Assembly: GCA_020634165.1 (NCBI GenBank)
Contig: JACKCF010000001.1
Coordinates: 2,170,001 to 2,234,000, forward strand
Direction of reading: 5' to 3'
Source: Anaerolineaceae bacterium
GTDB taxonomy: Bacteria; Chloroflexota; Anaerolineae; Aggregatilineales; Phototrophicaceae
Length of the DNA: 64,000 nucleotides
How positions within the stretch are numbered: position 1 is the first letter of the stretch; each line of letters begins with the position of its first letter. Positions 17,504 to 25,920 of this stretch are shown piece by piece. The notes under the pieces were generated by a model. It saw nothing but the letters and a program-made list of their open reading frames with translations. It ran no database searches and was not told the DNA's origin. The position numbers and the translations under genes were made by a program.

Positions 17504-20500
17504 ATGCGCAAATATGTTGTCCTTTTTTTCTGTATTGTTGTCCTACTAGGATCGGCAACGCTCATTGGCGTGACCACTTCCGCGCGAGACTATGATTTGC
17601 GCGGCTATACCAATGCGACACTCGATGCAAACCTCCCATATCGCATTCCACGATTCGGCATCAATGCTGACCTCAGGCAATATTCGCCTCAAGACCTCCC
17701 GATACAGCTCGATATGATGAAAGCTGCCGGAGTTTACTGGGTCCGGCAGTTCATTTATTGGGACGAGATCGAAACATCGGTGGGCGAATACAACTGGCAG
17801 CAGATCGACCCAATAATCGATTCTTTCCGCAATCGGCTGGATATGGAATTGGCCGTTGTGTTATTCAGGTCGCCAGATTGGGCGAGAACACTAGACAATG
17901 TGACTGCCCCACCTGACGATCCGGCTGATTTTGCAACGTTTGCAGGCCAATTCGCTGACCGCTATGGCGATGTAGTCCACACGTATCAGGTGTGGGATGA
18001 GCCTAATCTGGACGATGCCTGGGGAGATTCTGAGCCGCGTGTTGCTGACTATGCCGCACTGCTGAATGCTGCTTATGCAGCGATTCATGCCCATGACGCT
18101 AGTGCAACTGTCCTGGCGGCAGCACTGGCCCCCACAGTAGAAATGTCAGGGCGCAACATCAGTGACTGGCGCTATTTGGAGCAGCTATACCAGTTTGGTG
18201 TTGCTGACTATACGGATGGGTTTGCGGCAAAACCCTTCGGCTTTGAATTTTCGCCAACGGACCGAACCATATCGGAAAGTGTGCTCAATTTTTCGCGGAT
18301 CGTCCGGCTGCGCGAGATCATGGTTGCTCATGGCGATGGTCATAAGCCGCTGTGGGCAAGTGAATTTGGATGGAACAGTCTGCCAGAGAATTGGCAAGGC
18401 GAGTCATCCATTTGGGGCGATGTTACCAGTGACGACCAAATCGCTGATACGGTCGGAGCGATTCAGCGAGCAGAACGCGAATGGCCCTGGCTCGGGGGGC
18501 TGATACTGGAAAGCTGGCAGCCGAATGTCGCAGACGATGATGCTCATTGGGGGTTTGCTCTCATCGACCAGCAAGGTCAGCCGACATCACTTTATGCGGC
18601 ACTTGAAACCTATGATTGGCCAGAATTTGCGACAAATGGTTTGTATCATCCAGTAACGCCCTATGCGCATTACAGTGGCATCTGGACGTTTAGCGATCTG
18701 GGGGCAGATATCGGTTGGCTTGAAACAAGCGATAGCCAGCTAGCGTTTTCATTTGCGGGTACACAAGTGAGTATGTTGGTCAGGAAAGATAATTATCCGG
18801 CATTTTTGTACCCCACCATCGATGGACAACGTGCCAATGACCTGCCAGCCGATAATCAGGGGAACAGTTACATTTTTCTAAGAAGTGCGTCTAAGTTGCC
18901 GGAAACAGTGCTGGTACAGGTCGCATCGGGTTTGGATGCAGGCGAGCATAATCTAGTAGCCGTTGCTGATCGCGGTTGGGACCGTTGGGCGTTGGCGGGT
19001 TACGCTGTCAGTGATGGCGACCTTAGAGCACCCTATGATCGTCAAATTGCTGTCGCGTCGCTGACCTTTCTTATTGCACTACTTGCGACAATTTACAACC
19101 TGACTCACTTGTCCTGGCATCGACTAGTTGAGCGGTTTTCCTCGGTTGCTAACACTGTAAATGGGATCAGCCAGTTTGTGCTGGCTGTGGTCGCTAGTTT
19201 GTTCCTGATGATTGGTTTACTCCTCACCTGGACCGATCAGGGTCCGAATATCTTCCGGCGGGAAGCTGTGCAGACAGCGATGGCGGTCGTCCTGAGCGCG
19301 GGATTGGTTGCCTTACAGCCAGGCTTTATCGTTAGCCTGATTGCGCTGTTTCTACTTTTCATTATCGTCACCAGGAATACCCAGATTGGCATCAAGCTAG
19401 TTATCTTATACGCACCGTTTTTCCTGTTCCCACTGGAGCTATACCGCTTTTTCTTCCAGATGGTTGAAATTGTGGTGTGGCTGACATTTGCTGGCTGGCT
19501 AATTAACCAGGGCGTAAGTTGGGCTAAGCAGCGACAAATTGTGGCGGATAGCTACCGACGTAAATTCCAAGTGAAACTATCCGCTATTGATATGGGGCTG
19601 GTAGCCTGGATAGCAGTTGCTGTAGTCAGCATTTTATGGGCGGATTATCGAACAGAAGCAATTCGTGATCTGCGCGAGGTATTCATTCAGCCGATTCTGT
19701 TCTATCTGCTGCTCAGAACTAGCAAACGGGACGCCAATACCGTCACCCAGTGGATTCTGACGTTTATTGTCGCTGGTACGATTGTAGCAGTGGCCAGCTT
19801 GCTGACGAATTACGTCATTACCGCTGAAGATGGTGCCGTCAGATTGGCAGGTATCTATGGTTCACCAAATAATCTGGCGCTTTATCTACTGCGATGCATT
19901 CCATTTGCCTTGAGTGGCGCCGTCTTCCTGAGCAATCGCACACTGCGCTGGATATTGGCTGCTACGAGTATCATCATGATCGGCGTGGTTTTGCTGACGC
20001 TGAGCGTTTCTGCCTATTTGATCAGTCTGCCGCTCATTTTTGCTATTCTGGTTGTGGCTCGTTTTGGACGAAAAGCCGTTTTGCCGTTGATTGGCCTCGT
20101 AATCGCGGGTGTGGTGGCGGGTGTCATTCTTGTGCAGGTTTCACCGCGATTCGCCAGTCTCCTCGACTGGTCACAGGGAACGAACTTCCTGCGATTGCGC
20201 GTTTGGGAGAGTGCTGTCGATATGATTGCGGCACGCCCGATTACAGGTTTCGGTCTGGACCAATTCCTGTACGCCTTTCGCAGTCACTACATTCGTCCGG
20301 ACGCGATCTGGGACCCGGACCTGTCGCATCCGCATAACATTATCTTTGACGTATGGTTGCGATTGGGTGTCGTGGGCTTGTTCATCTTTATGTGGTTGCA
20401 AGGTCACTTCTGGAAAAATGTTTTGAGCAGCACCATGACAGTGGGCTGGATGCGTATTGGTATTATCGCCAGCATGGCCGCTTTGTTGGCGCATGGGTTG

Positions 20501-20611
20501 GTTGACAACAGTATTTTTGTGATTGATTTGTCGTACGTCTTTATGTTCTTGCTTGCGCTGGTGCAGATGATGCCACAGCGTGACCCTATTGACGCACCTC
20601 TGAATCGATGA
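17504..20611 (+). CDS. Fusion of glycosidase-like barrel and O-antigen ligase/polymerase
   Basis: The 1035 residues fall in two parts. After an N-terminal hydrophobic segment (residues 4-23), residues 45-370 look like a clan-A glycoside hydrolase (beta/alpha)8 barrel: a putative acid/base E166 in QVWDEPN (usually NEP) and a putative nucleophile E287 in WASEFGW. Residues 375-505 are beta-rich, like a carbohydrate-binding or jelly-roll module. From residue 514 to the end there are about 12-13 membrane helices with the O-antigen ligase/Wzy signature: WESAVDMIAARPITGFGLDQF and a loop with SHPHNIIFDVWLRLGVVG. The first part would face outside and could trim or bind the glycan that the second part joins. 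It is the second gene of the exopolysaccharide run. The N-to-D change in the NEP motif leaves activity uncertain. Confidence 0.85.
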   Translation: MRKYVVLFFCIVVLLGSATLIGVTTSARDYDLRGYTNATLDANLPYRIPRFGINADLRQYSPQDLPIQLDMMKAAGVYWVRQFIYWDEIETSVGEYNWQQIDPIIDSFRNRLDMELAVVLFRSPDWARTLDNVTAPPDDPADFATFAGQFADRYGDVVHTYQVWDEPNLDDAWGDSEPRVADYAALLNAAYAAIHAHDASATVLAAALAPTVEMSGRNISDWRYLEQLYQFGVADYTDGFAAKPFGFEFSPTDRTISESVLNFSRIVRLREIMVAHGDGHKPLWASEFGWNSLPENWQGESSIWGDVTSDDQIADTVGAIQRAEREWPWLGGLILESWQPNVADDDAHWGFALIDQQGQPTSLYAALETYDWPEFATNGLYHPVTPYAHYSGIWTFSDLGADIGWLETSDSQLAFSFAGTQVSMLVRKDNYPAFLYPTIDGQRANDLPADNQGNSYIFLRSASKLPETVLVQVASGLDAGEHNLVAVADRGWDRWALAGYAVSDGDLRAPYDRQIAVASLTFLIALLATIYNLTHLSWHRLVERFSSVANTVNGISQFVLAVVASLFLMIGLLLTWTDQGPNIFRREAVQTAMAVVLSAGLVALQPGFIVSLIALFLLFIIVTRNTQIGIKLVILYAPFFLFPLELYRFFFQMVEIVVWLTFAGWLINQGVSWAKQRQIVADSYRRKFQVKLSAIDMGLVAWIAVAVVSILWADYRTEAIRDLREVFIQPILFYLLLRTSKRDANTVTQWILTFIVAGTIVAVASLLTNYVITAEDGAVRLAGIYGSPNNLALYLLRCIPFALSGAVFLSNRTLRWILAATSIIMIGVVLLTLSVSAYLISLPLIFAILVVARFGRKAVLPLIGLVIAGVVAGVILVQVSPRFASLLDWSQGTNFLRLRVWESAVDMIAARPITGFGLDQFLYAFRSHYIRPDAIWDPDLSHPHNIIFDVWLRLGVVGLFIFMWLQGHFWKNVLSSTMTVGWMRIGIIASMAALLAHGLVDNSIFVIDLSYVFMFLLALVQMMPQRDPIDAPLNR

Positions 20612-20647
20612 TGTAATGCTTAATAATGATTCGGGTGGGGCCATGTA

Positions 20648-21202
20648 ATGAAAGCCAAAGTAAGGAAACTGACAATCCACCTTGTACAAGATGATGTGCA
20701 GGCGGTAAAGGCGGACGCGATTGTCGTCATGTCAGACCCTATTTTGGCGCTACCCAAAGGCTTCTCACAATCTGAATCCTTGCTGCGCGATGTGACTTTA
20801 GCGGGATGGTGTGATGTAGGTCGCGCAGTGAATATCCCAACCAAGGGGGCCATCCAACCGAGTCAACTCATTTTTGCGATCCCACCCAAATGGGGAGAAT
20901 CCAACGCGCGCGGTAAGCTTGCAAATACCATCTGGGCGGTGTTGGAACTGGCAGAATCGATCCAAGTGAGAGAACTCGCAGTGCCTGCAATCGGCACAGG
21001 TAAATATGGCTATCCGGTAGAAGCAGCGGCCAATTTTATGATTGAGCAGATTCTGGATTTCTCGTTTGAACCTACCAAGCATCTGCGTAGAATCTTAATC
21101 TGTTTATCAACTGACGTGGCTTACACTGCTTTTACAGATGAGTGGAATCGGCAGTTTCAGTCTTATAACGACTCAGAAGAATCCGGGGCAAGTGCTCACT
21201 AG
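20648..21202 (+). CDS. Macro-domain-like protein, degenerate N-terminal half
   Basis: The 184-residue protein resembles macro domains, which bind ADP-ribose and related nucleotides. Residues 20-27 (VKADAIVV) give the first strand, and PAIGTGKYGYPVEAAA (113-128) matches the conserved phosphate-binding and FPxIGTGxxGYP block. However the usual N-A-A-N and G-G-G-V-D-x-A-I motifs after the first strand are replaced by MSDPILALPKGFS, so catalytic ADP-ribose hydrolysis is doubtful. AFAIPPKWG takes the place of the usual HxVGPxW strand. It lies 36 bases after the ligase fusion and 60 before the UDP-sugar enzyme. It could bind a nucleotide ligand, perhaps a nucleotide sugar or ADP-ribose derivative; this is inference. 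Confidence 0.7.
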   Translation: MKAKVRKLTIHLVQDDVQAVKADAIVVMSDPILALPKGFSQSESLLRDVTLAGWCDVGRAVNIPTKGAIQPSQLIFAIPPKWGESNARGKLANTIWAVLELAESIQVRELAVPAIGTGKYGYPVEAAANFMIEQILDFSFEPTKHLRRILICLSTDVAYTAFTDEWNRQFQSYNDSEESGASAH

Positions 21203-21262
21203 AGTATATGGGCTATGGTACACTTCTGGGCTGGATCACTTAGCAAAACAAAGGGGTAAATT

Positions 21263-22198
21263 GTGCGTGTAGTCATCACAGGCGGTGCAGGTTTTGTAGG
21301 GTCCCATCTTGGTGATCGCTTTCTTGCAGAAGGACACCAGGTTGTCGCGCTAGATAACCTGATTACGGGCAGCCTAACCAATATCGAACACAACATGGGC
21401 AATCCGAATTTTGAATTTATTCATCATGATGTGAGTAATTTTATCCACGTGAAGGGCGATGTGGATGCGGTCCTGCACTTCGCCTCCCCTGCTAGCCCGC
21501 CTGACTACCTCAAGTACCCTATTCAGACATTGAAAGTGGGCGCACTGGGGACGCACAACGCCCTCGGTCTGGCCCGCGCAAAGGGGGCACGATTCCTGCT
21601 GGCTTCTACGTCGGAGATATATGGTAATCCGCTGGAGCATCCGCAGAAGGAATCCTATGCGGGCAATGTTGACCCGATTGGCCCGCGTGGTGTGTATGAT
21701 GAAGCCAAGCGCTATGCAGAAGCTATCACGATGGCGTACCATCGCTTCCACGGGCTGGAAACGCGGATAGTGCGTATCTTCAATACGTATGGCCCACGTA
21801 TGCGCCTGGATGATGGCCGCGTCGTGCCAAACTTCATTGGCCAGTCTATACGTGGTGAGGCCCTTACCGTCTATGGTGATGGTCAGCAAACGCGTTGCTT
21901 CCAGTATGTCGATGATCTGGTTGAAGGTCTGTTCCGTTTGCTGCAATCGGACTTCCCGGAACCTGTTAACATCGGCACAACCCGCGAAATTACGATTAAA
22001 GAGTTCGCGGAAATCGTAAATGCCGTTGCTGACAACGAGGCAGGCATCATTTATGAAGAAGCCTTGCGTATTGAAGGTGATCCGCAGACCCGCCAACCGG
22101 ATACAACCCGCGCCAAAGAAGTCCTAGGCTGGGAGCCTGTTGTTCCGCTGGAAGAAGGCCTGAAGAAGACGATTGCGTATTTCCGCAAAGCGACGTGA
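21263..22198 (+). CDS. UDP-glucuronate decarboxylase-type SDR (UDP-xylose synthase)
   Basis: The enzyme family converts UDP-glucuronate to UDP-xylose with bound NAD. The 311 residues have the Rossmann motif GGAGFVGSH (7-15), the Tyr145/Lys149 catalytic pair in YDEAK, and the blocks LHFASPASPPDYLKYP, ARFLLASTSEIYGNPLEHPQ and NVDPIGPR typical of UXS rather than general epimerases. The start is GTG 21263, with AAAGGGG ten bases before it. The gene is inside the exopolysaccharide run and overlaps the following O-antigen ligase gene in the GTGA at 22195-22198. It likely supplies a pentose donor for the glycan made by the neighbours. A related 4-epimerase activity cannot be fully excluded. Confidence 0.88.
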   Translation: MRVVITGGAGFVGSHLGDRFLAEGHQVVALDNLITGSLTNIEHNMGNPNFEFIHHDVSNFIHVKGDVDAVLHFASPASPPDYLKYPIQTLKVGALGTHNALGLARAKGARFLLASTSEIYGNPLEHPQKESYAGNVDPIGPRGVYDEAKRYAEAITMAYHRFHGLETRIVRIFNTYGPRMRLDDGRVVPNFIGQSIRGEALTVYGDGQQTRCFQYVDDLVEGLFRLLQSDFPEPVNIGTTREITIKEFAEIVNAVADNEAGIIYEEALRIEGDPQTRQPDTTRAKEVLGWEPVVPLEEGLKKTIAYFRKAT

Positions 22199-23673
22199 CA
22201 CTCACATTTCCTCAATTTCCAAGGTTGCTAATATGGCTGGGTGGGGCCGTGCTGGTCGGTATCGGCGCGGCCACCCAGCCGCTTGCCCTCATGACTGCCC
22301 TATTTGTGGGCCTGCTCGTCACTATTTCGCTGATCTCCCCTATTGCAGGCATCACGATTATGCTGGTGTTATCACCGCTGCGGGCCTTGATGGCGACTGC
22401 TGGTGTCTGGCCGCTGCCGCTGGACATTGGCCAGCTAACATTCCTTGCGGCACTGTTCGCCGCGATAATCCACTATGTAGCGAATCGCCGTATCGGCCAT
22501 GAATCCCTGAGTAAACCTGTCTTCACTGCTGTATATATTCCTGTGATTGTCTTCATTGCGGCTACAGGATTGACTGTGTTTACGGCGTATTCCAAGGGTG
22601 CTTGGCTGACTGAATGGCTCAAGTGGCTGTCTATCCCTGTGATGATGTTCCTGATTGATTATGCCGGAAGACGAGGCCGCTGGTTATGGATTTGCTTCGC
22701 TCTGGTGGCATCAGCGGTTGCGAATGCGCTGGTGGGGATTTTTATCTTCCTGGGGGGCAGCGGCGCGGATCACTTTGCGATAAATGAACGCTTCTTCCGG
22801 GCCTTTGGGACATTTGAGCAGCCGAACCCCTTTGGCGGGTTCATGGGCCTGATAGCCCCCCTAGCGCTGATGCTGGCGCTGGTATTTGTATTGCGAGCAT
22901 GGCATCAATGGCGAAGGAATCACGCCATTCAGCGGAATACACTTTTAGCGATGGCCTTCTATGGCGTAGCTTCCGGCCTCATTGTAATGGCGCTGTTTAT
23001 GAGCTGGAGCCGAGGCGCATGGCTTGGCTTTGGTGTGTCTTTTCTGGCGATTCTTTTTCTGATTCCGAGGAAGCTATCTTATAGTGTTGGGATTGCTTCG
23101 GCAGCGATTGGCTTAATACTTGGTGCTTGGGCACTGGGATTGGTTCCGGCCAGCGTTGAACAGCGCATCGTCAGTGCCACATCTGAATACTTTACGCTGT
23201 ATGATGTGCGCGGCGTTGATATTACACCACTGAACTACGCCGTCGTTGAGCGTCTTGCTCACTGGCAGGCGGCACTCAATATGGCGACGGACTCTCCCTG
23301 GCTGGGTATCGGCCTGGGTAACTATGAAATTGCCTATGAAAAATTCCGCCTACTGAACTGGAATCATGCGCTGGGGCATGCCCACAACTACTACTTGAAT
23401 ATTCTAGGTGAGGCTGGCATCATTGGATTGCTTGCCTATGTATTCATGTGGTTTGCAACGCTTTATTTCGCCTGGCGAGTTAAGGCGCATCCGAATATCA
23501 CGGTTCGATTTATCGCGATTGCTTTGATCGCGTCGTTTGTTTATCTGGCAATTCACAGCTTGCTGGATAATGTTTATGTGAACAATCTGTTTCTGCATAT
23601 TGGAACCCTGTTAGGCATTTTGCTTGTCCTGTATAGGGAGACAAGCAGCTATACGAGGATCGCTATCAAATGA
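22195..23673 (+). CDS. O-antigen ligase family protein
   Basis: The 492-residue integral membrane protein has about 12 membrane helices and the Wzy/WaaL-type central loop: RLAHWQAALNMATDSPWLGIGLGNYE (core residues only), then HAHNYYLNILGEAGIIGLLAYV. This histidine-containing loop is where ligases or polymerases act on undecaprenyl-linked sugars. The start is GTG 22195, overlapping the stop of the UDP-sugar gene, and its own stop overlaps the ATG of the GtrA gene (ATGA). It is paralogous to the C-terminal half of the fusion protein at 17504-20611, sharing the same RxxxWxxAxxM...PxxGxGL and HxHNxxxxxxxxxGxxG patterns. One of the two may polymerise the glycan and the other attach it. Confidence 0.9.
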   Translation: MTLTFPQFPRLLIWLGGAVLVGIGAATQPLALMTALFVGLLVTISLISPIAGITIMLVLSPLRALMATAGVWPLPLDIGQLTFLAALFAAIIHYVANRRIGHESLSKPVFTAVYIPVIVFIAATGLTVFTAYSKGAWLTEWLKWLSIPVMMFLIDYAGRRGRWLWICFALVASAVANALVGIFIFLGGSGADHFAINERFFRAFGTFEQPNPFGGFMGLIAPLALMLALVFVLRAWHQWRRNHAIQRNTLLAMAFYGVASGLIVMALFMSWSRGAWLGFGVSFLAILFLIPRKLSYSVGIASAAIGLILGAWALGLVPASVEQRIVSATSEYFTLYDVRGVDITPLNYAVVERLAHWQAALNMATDSPWLGIGLGNYEIAYEKFRLLNWNHALGHAHNYYLNILGEAGIIGLLAYVFMWFATLYFAWRVKAHPNITVRFIAIALIASFVYLAIHSLLDNVYVNNLFLHIGTLLGILLVLYRETSSYTRIAIK

Positions 23674-24281
23674 CATCCCAGGCGGGTATGACCGATACCC
23701 AACCCAAAAAACGCACCAGCCATTCGATTGAAACGCCGATAGATTCGCTGATTCGGGGCGTGGCAAGGCGTGTTGGCGGCAGTAGAGCCAGAGAAGTTGA
23801 GCGTTTTATCAAGTTCGCGATTGTGGGTACGATTGGCTTTATCGTTGACTTTGGCACGTTGAACATTCTACAAGCGACAATTCTGCCGCCCGTCAATGCA
23901 TCGGGTGAAGACCTGGGCATCAATGTTGCGATTGCAACAACAATCTCCTTCTTCGCAGCTGTGACCAGCAATTTCATCTGGAATCGCCTCTGGACCTATC
24001 CTGACTCGCGTTCAAGTTCTATCCGCAAACAACTAAGCCGATTTACTGTTGTCAGCATTTCTGGCTGGCTCGTTCGTTCGACTTGGATTACACTCGCCTA
24101 TCTGCCGATTGGTACTCTGCTCTATCCACTGTTGGGTTCAATCTCGTTGTTCGATGGGATGTCCCCAGAGGAAGCGACGGCCAAGATTGGGACGAACGTT
24201 GCACTCTTCATAGGTGTGTTCGTGGTGATGATCTGGAATTTCTTCGCCAATCGTTACTGGACATACGGCGACGTCAGTTGA
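23670..24281 (+). CDS. GtrA family membrane protein
   Basis: GtrA-like proteins are four-helix membrane proteins proposed to help flip lipid-linked sugars in the synthesis of cell-surface polysaccharide. The 203 residues begin with a 45-residue polar stretch, then the family start REVERFIKFAIVGTIGFIVDFGTLNIL and ATTISFFAAVTSNFIWNRLWTY. The C-terminus repeats the pattern with FVVMIWNFFANRYWTYGD. It is a typical member. It overlaps the upstream ligase by 4 bases and is followed after one base by the glycosyltransferase gene, so the trio is translationally coupled. Confidence 0.92.
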   Translation: MTSQAGMTDTQPKKRTSHSIETPIDSLIRGVARRVGGSRAREVERFIKFAIVGTIGFIVDFGTLNILQATILPPVNASGEDLGINVAIATTISFFAAVTSNFIWNRLWTYPDSRSSSIRKQLSRFTVVSISGWLVRSTWITLAYLPIGTLLYPLLGSISLFDGMSPEEATAKIGTNVALFIGVFVVMIWNFFANRYWTYGDVS

Positions 24282-24282
24282 T

Positions 24283-25422
24283 GTGGTTACGATCACGATT
24301 GACTATACTCCGGCCTATGAGCAGGGTGCAGGCATAGGCCGACTTATTCGGGAGCTAACACACGCTCTCGCCCATGTTGATTCTTCAACAGAATATAAGC
24401 TGTTTGTGGCAGGAGCCAATAAAAAGCCCCTGCCATCTGCGCCTGGTCCGAATTTTTCATTTCGCTCGACACGGATCACGCCGCAATGGCTGGCACGAAT
24501 CTGGCAGCGGGCGCATTTACCTATTCCGGTAGAAGTTTTTACTGGGAGGCACGATCTTTATCACGCGACGGACTTCGTTCTGCCGCCCACTCTGCCGAGT
24601 ACCAAGACCATCCTCACCGTTCACGACCTGTCTTTCGTCAAAGTTCCCGAAACAGCCAGCCCCTCACTAAAACGCTATCTGGATGAAGTCGTACCCCGTT
24701 CGCTAAAGCGAGCCGACTACATCATCGCAGATTCGATAGCGACCAAGGATGACATCGCGGATGTGTATGGCATCGGCCCTGATAAAATTTCTGTCGTCTA
24801 TGGAGCGATTCAGAATGATTTCAGACACATTGATGATGCCGCAACCGTGCAATTCATTCGCGACAAATATGGCTTAGGATCACGCCCGTATTTGCTGGCT
24901 GTGGGTACCGTCCAGCCGCGAAAGAACTACAGCCGCATTATTCAGGTGCTGGCGATTTTGCGTTCAGAAGGTCACGACGTTCAGTTTGTTATCGCTGGCG
25001 GCAAGGGTTGGCTACAGGATGAAATGTATGCGACGATGGATGCGACCAAAATGAGTGACTATGTTAAACTCATTGGGTACGCAGATGACGCAGATTTACC
25101 AGCGCTCTACAGTCAGGCGGCATGTGTTGTGTTCCCAACGCTGTATGAAGGCTTCGGCTTCCCTATTTTAGAGGGGATGGCCTGCGGAACACCGGTTGTG
25201 ACATCGAATGTGTCGTCGCTGCCGGAAGTCGCTGCGGATGCGGCGATTATCGTTGACCCGTATGATGTTGATGCCATTGCGGAGGGTATCCGGCGCAGCC
25301 TTATAGATGGTACGTTGCGCGATAGACTTATTGAGGCAGGTTATCAACGCGCCTCAGAGTTTACATGGAAAAAATCTGCGGAAAGCCTGTGGCGCGTATA
25401 TCAGCACGTTTTGCAAATGTGA
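24283..25422 (+). CDS. Glycosyltransferase family 4 (GT-B)
   Basis: The 379-residue protein has a GT-B fold. The N-terminal acceptor domain contains MVTITIDYTPAYEQGAGIGRLI and HDLSFVKVPETASP. The C-terminal donor domain has YLLAVGTVQPRKNYSRII, the ALYSQAACVVFPTLYEGFGFPILEGMACG block (EGFG-PILE nucleotide-sugar site) and ASNVSSLPEVAADAAIIVDP. It transfers a sugar from a nucleotide donor, such as GDP-mannose, to a growing glycan with retention of configuration; the exact sugar is unknown. The start is GTG 24283, two bases after the GtrA stop. It ends the glycan group proper; a thioesterase follows 15 bases later. Confidence 0.92.
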   Translation: MVTITIDYTPAYEQGAGIGRLIRELTHALAHVDSSTEYKLFVAGANKKPLPSAPGPNFSFRSTRITPQWLARIWQRAHLPIPVEVFTGRHDLYHATDFVLPPTLPSTKTILTVHDLSFVKVPETASPSLKRYLDEVVPRSLKRADYIIADSIATKDDIADVYGIGPDKISVVYGAIQNDFRHIDDAATVQFIRDKYGLGSRPYLLAVGTVQPRKNYSRIIQVLAILRSEGHDVQFVIAGGKGWLQDEMYATMDATKMSDYVKLIGYADDADLPALYSQAACVVFPTLYEGFGFPILEGMACGTPVVTSNVSSLPEVAADAAIIVDPYDVDAIAEGIRRSLIDGTLRDRLIEAGYQRASEFTWKKSAESLWRVYQHVLQM

Positions 25423-25437
25423 TCCTGGGAGGAACCA

Positions 25438-25920
25438 ATGAGTGGTGACGGAAAACCTGTTTCGGCGTCTAGAGTGACGGTCAGCCAGTTGATGGGCACC
25501 CAGGATACCAATGGTCATGGTAATGTGCATGGTGGCGTCATCATGCGTCTGGCGGATGAAGCCGGCGCTCTGGCATCGATGCGGCATGCACAGGCCCCTA
25601 CTGTCACGATTGCGATTGACTCCATGACGTTTTTGGAGCCGATTTATGTTGGTAATTATGTGCAGTTCAATGCCGAAGTGACCTATGTTGGCCGGACATC
25701 AATGGAAGTTCGTGTTGAAGTGGTCAAGGAAAATCCGCTTACGGGGGAACGCCAGCTCAGCAATATGGCTTATATCGTCTACGTCGCGCTGGATGGACAT
25801 GGACAGCCGACGCCCGTTCCTCGGTTGATTTACGAAACACCGGAGCAGGAAGAACGCGCCCAATTGGCCGCGGAGCGCCAAGCCTATCGTAAGCAGCAGC
25901 GCGCCAAGGAGCAGAATTGA
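25438..25920 (+). CDS. Acyl-CoA thioesterase (hotdog fold)
   Basis: The 160-residue protein is a single hotdog-domain hydrolase of the YciA/BFIT type that cleaves acyl-CoA. It shows LMGTQDTNGHGNVHGGVIMRLADEAGALAS, with the N-G-H-x-x-G-G signature and the DE active-site acid, followed by SMTFLEPIYVGNYVQFNAEV and the central strand TSMEVRVEV. The C-terminal 25 residues form a charged helix rich in Gln, Glu and Arg. A good SD (GGAGG) precedes the ATG. The TGA stop overlaps the TTG start of the next gene. Its presence in this run has no clear link to the glycan; it may be a housekeeping gene. Confidence 0.88.
   Translation: MSGDGKPVSASRVTVSQLMGTQDTNGHGNVHGGVIMRLADEAGALASMRHAQAPTVTIAIDSMTFLEPIYVGNYVQFNAEVTYVGRTSMEVRVEVVKENPLTGERQLSNMAYIVYVALDGHGQPTPVPRLIYETPEQEERAQLAAERQAYRKQQRAKEQN

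Noticed and set aside
21374..22096. A 240-codon minus-strand frame opposite the UDP-sugar gene.
   Set aside because: Antisense shadow of a well-supported enzyme; no SD, no family.
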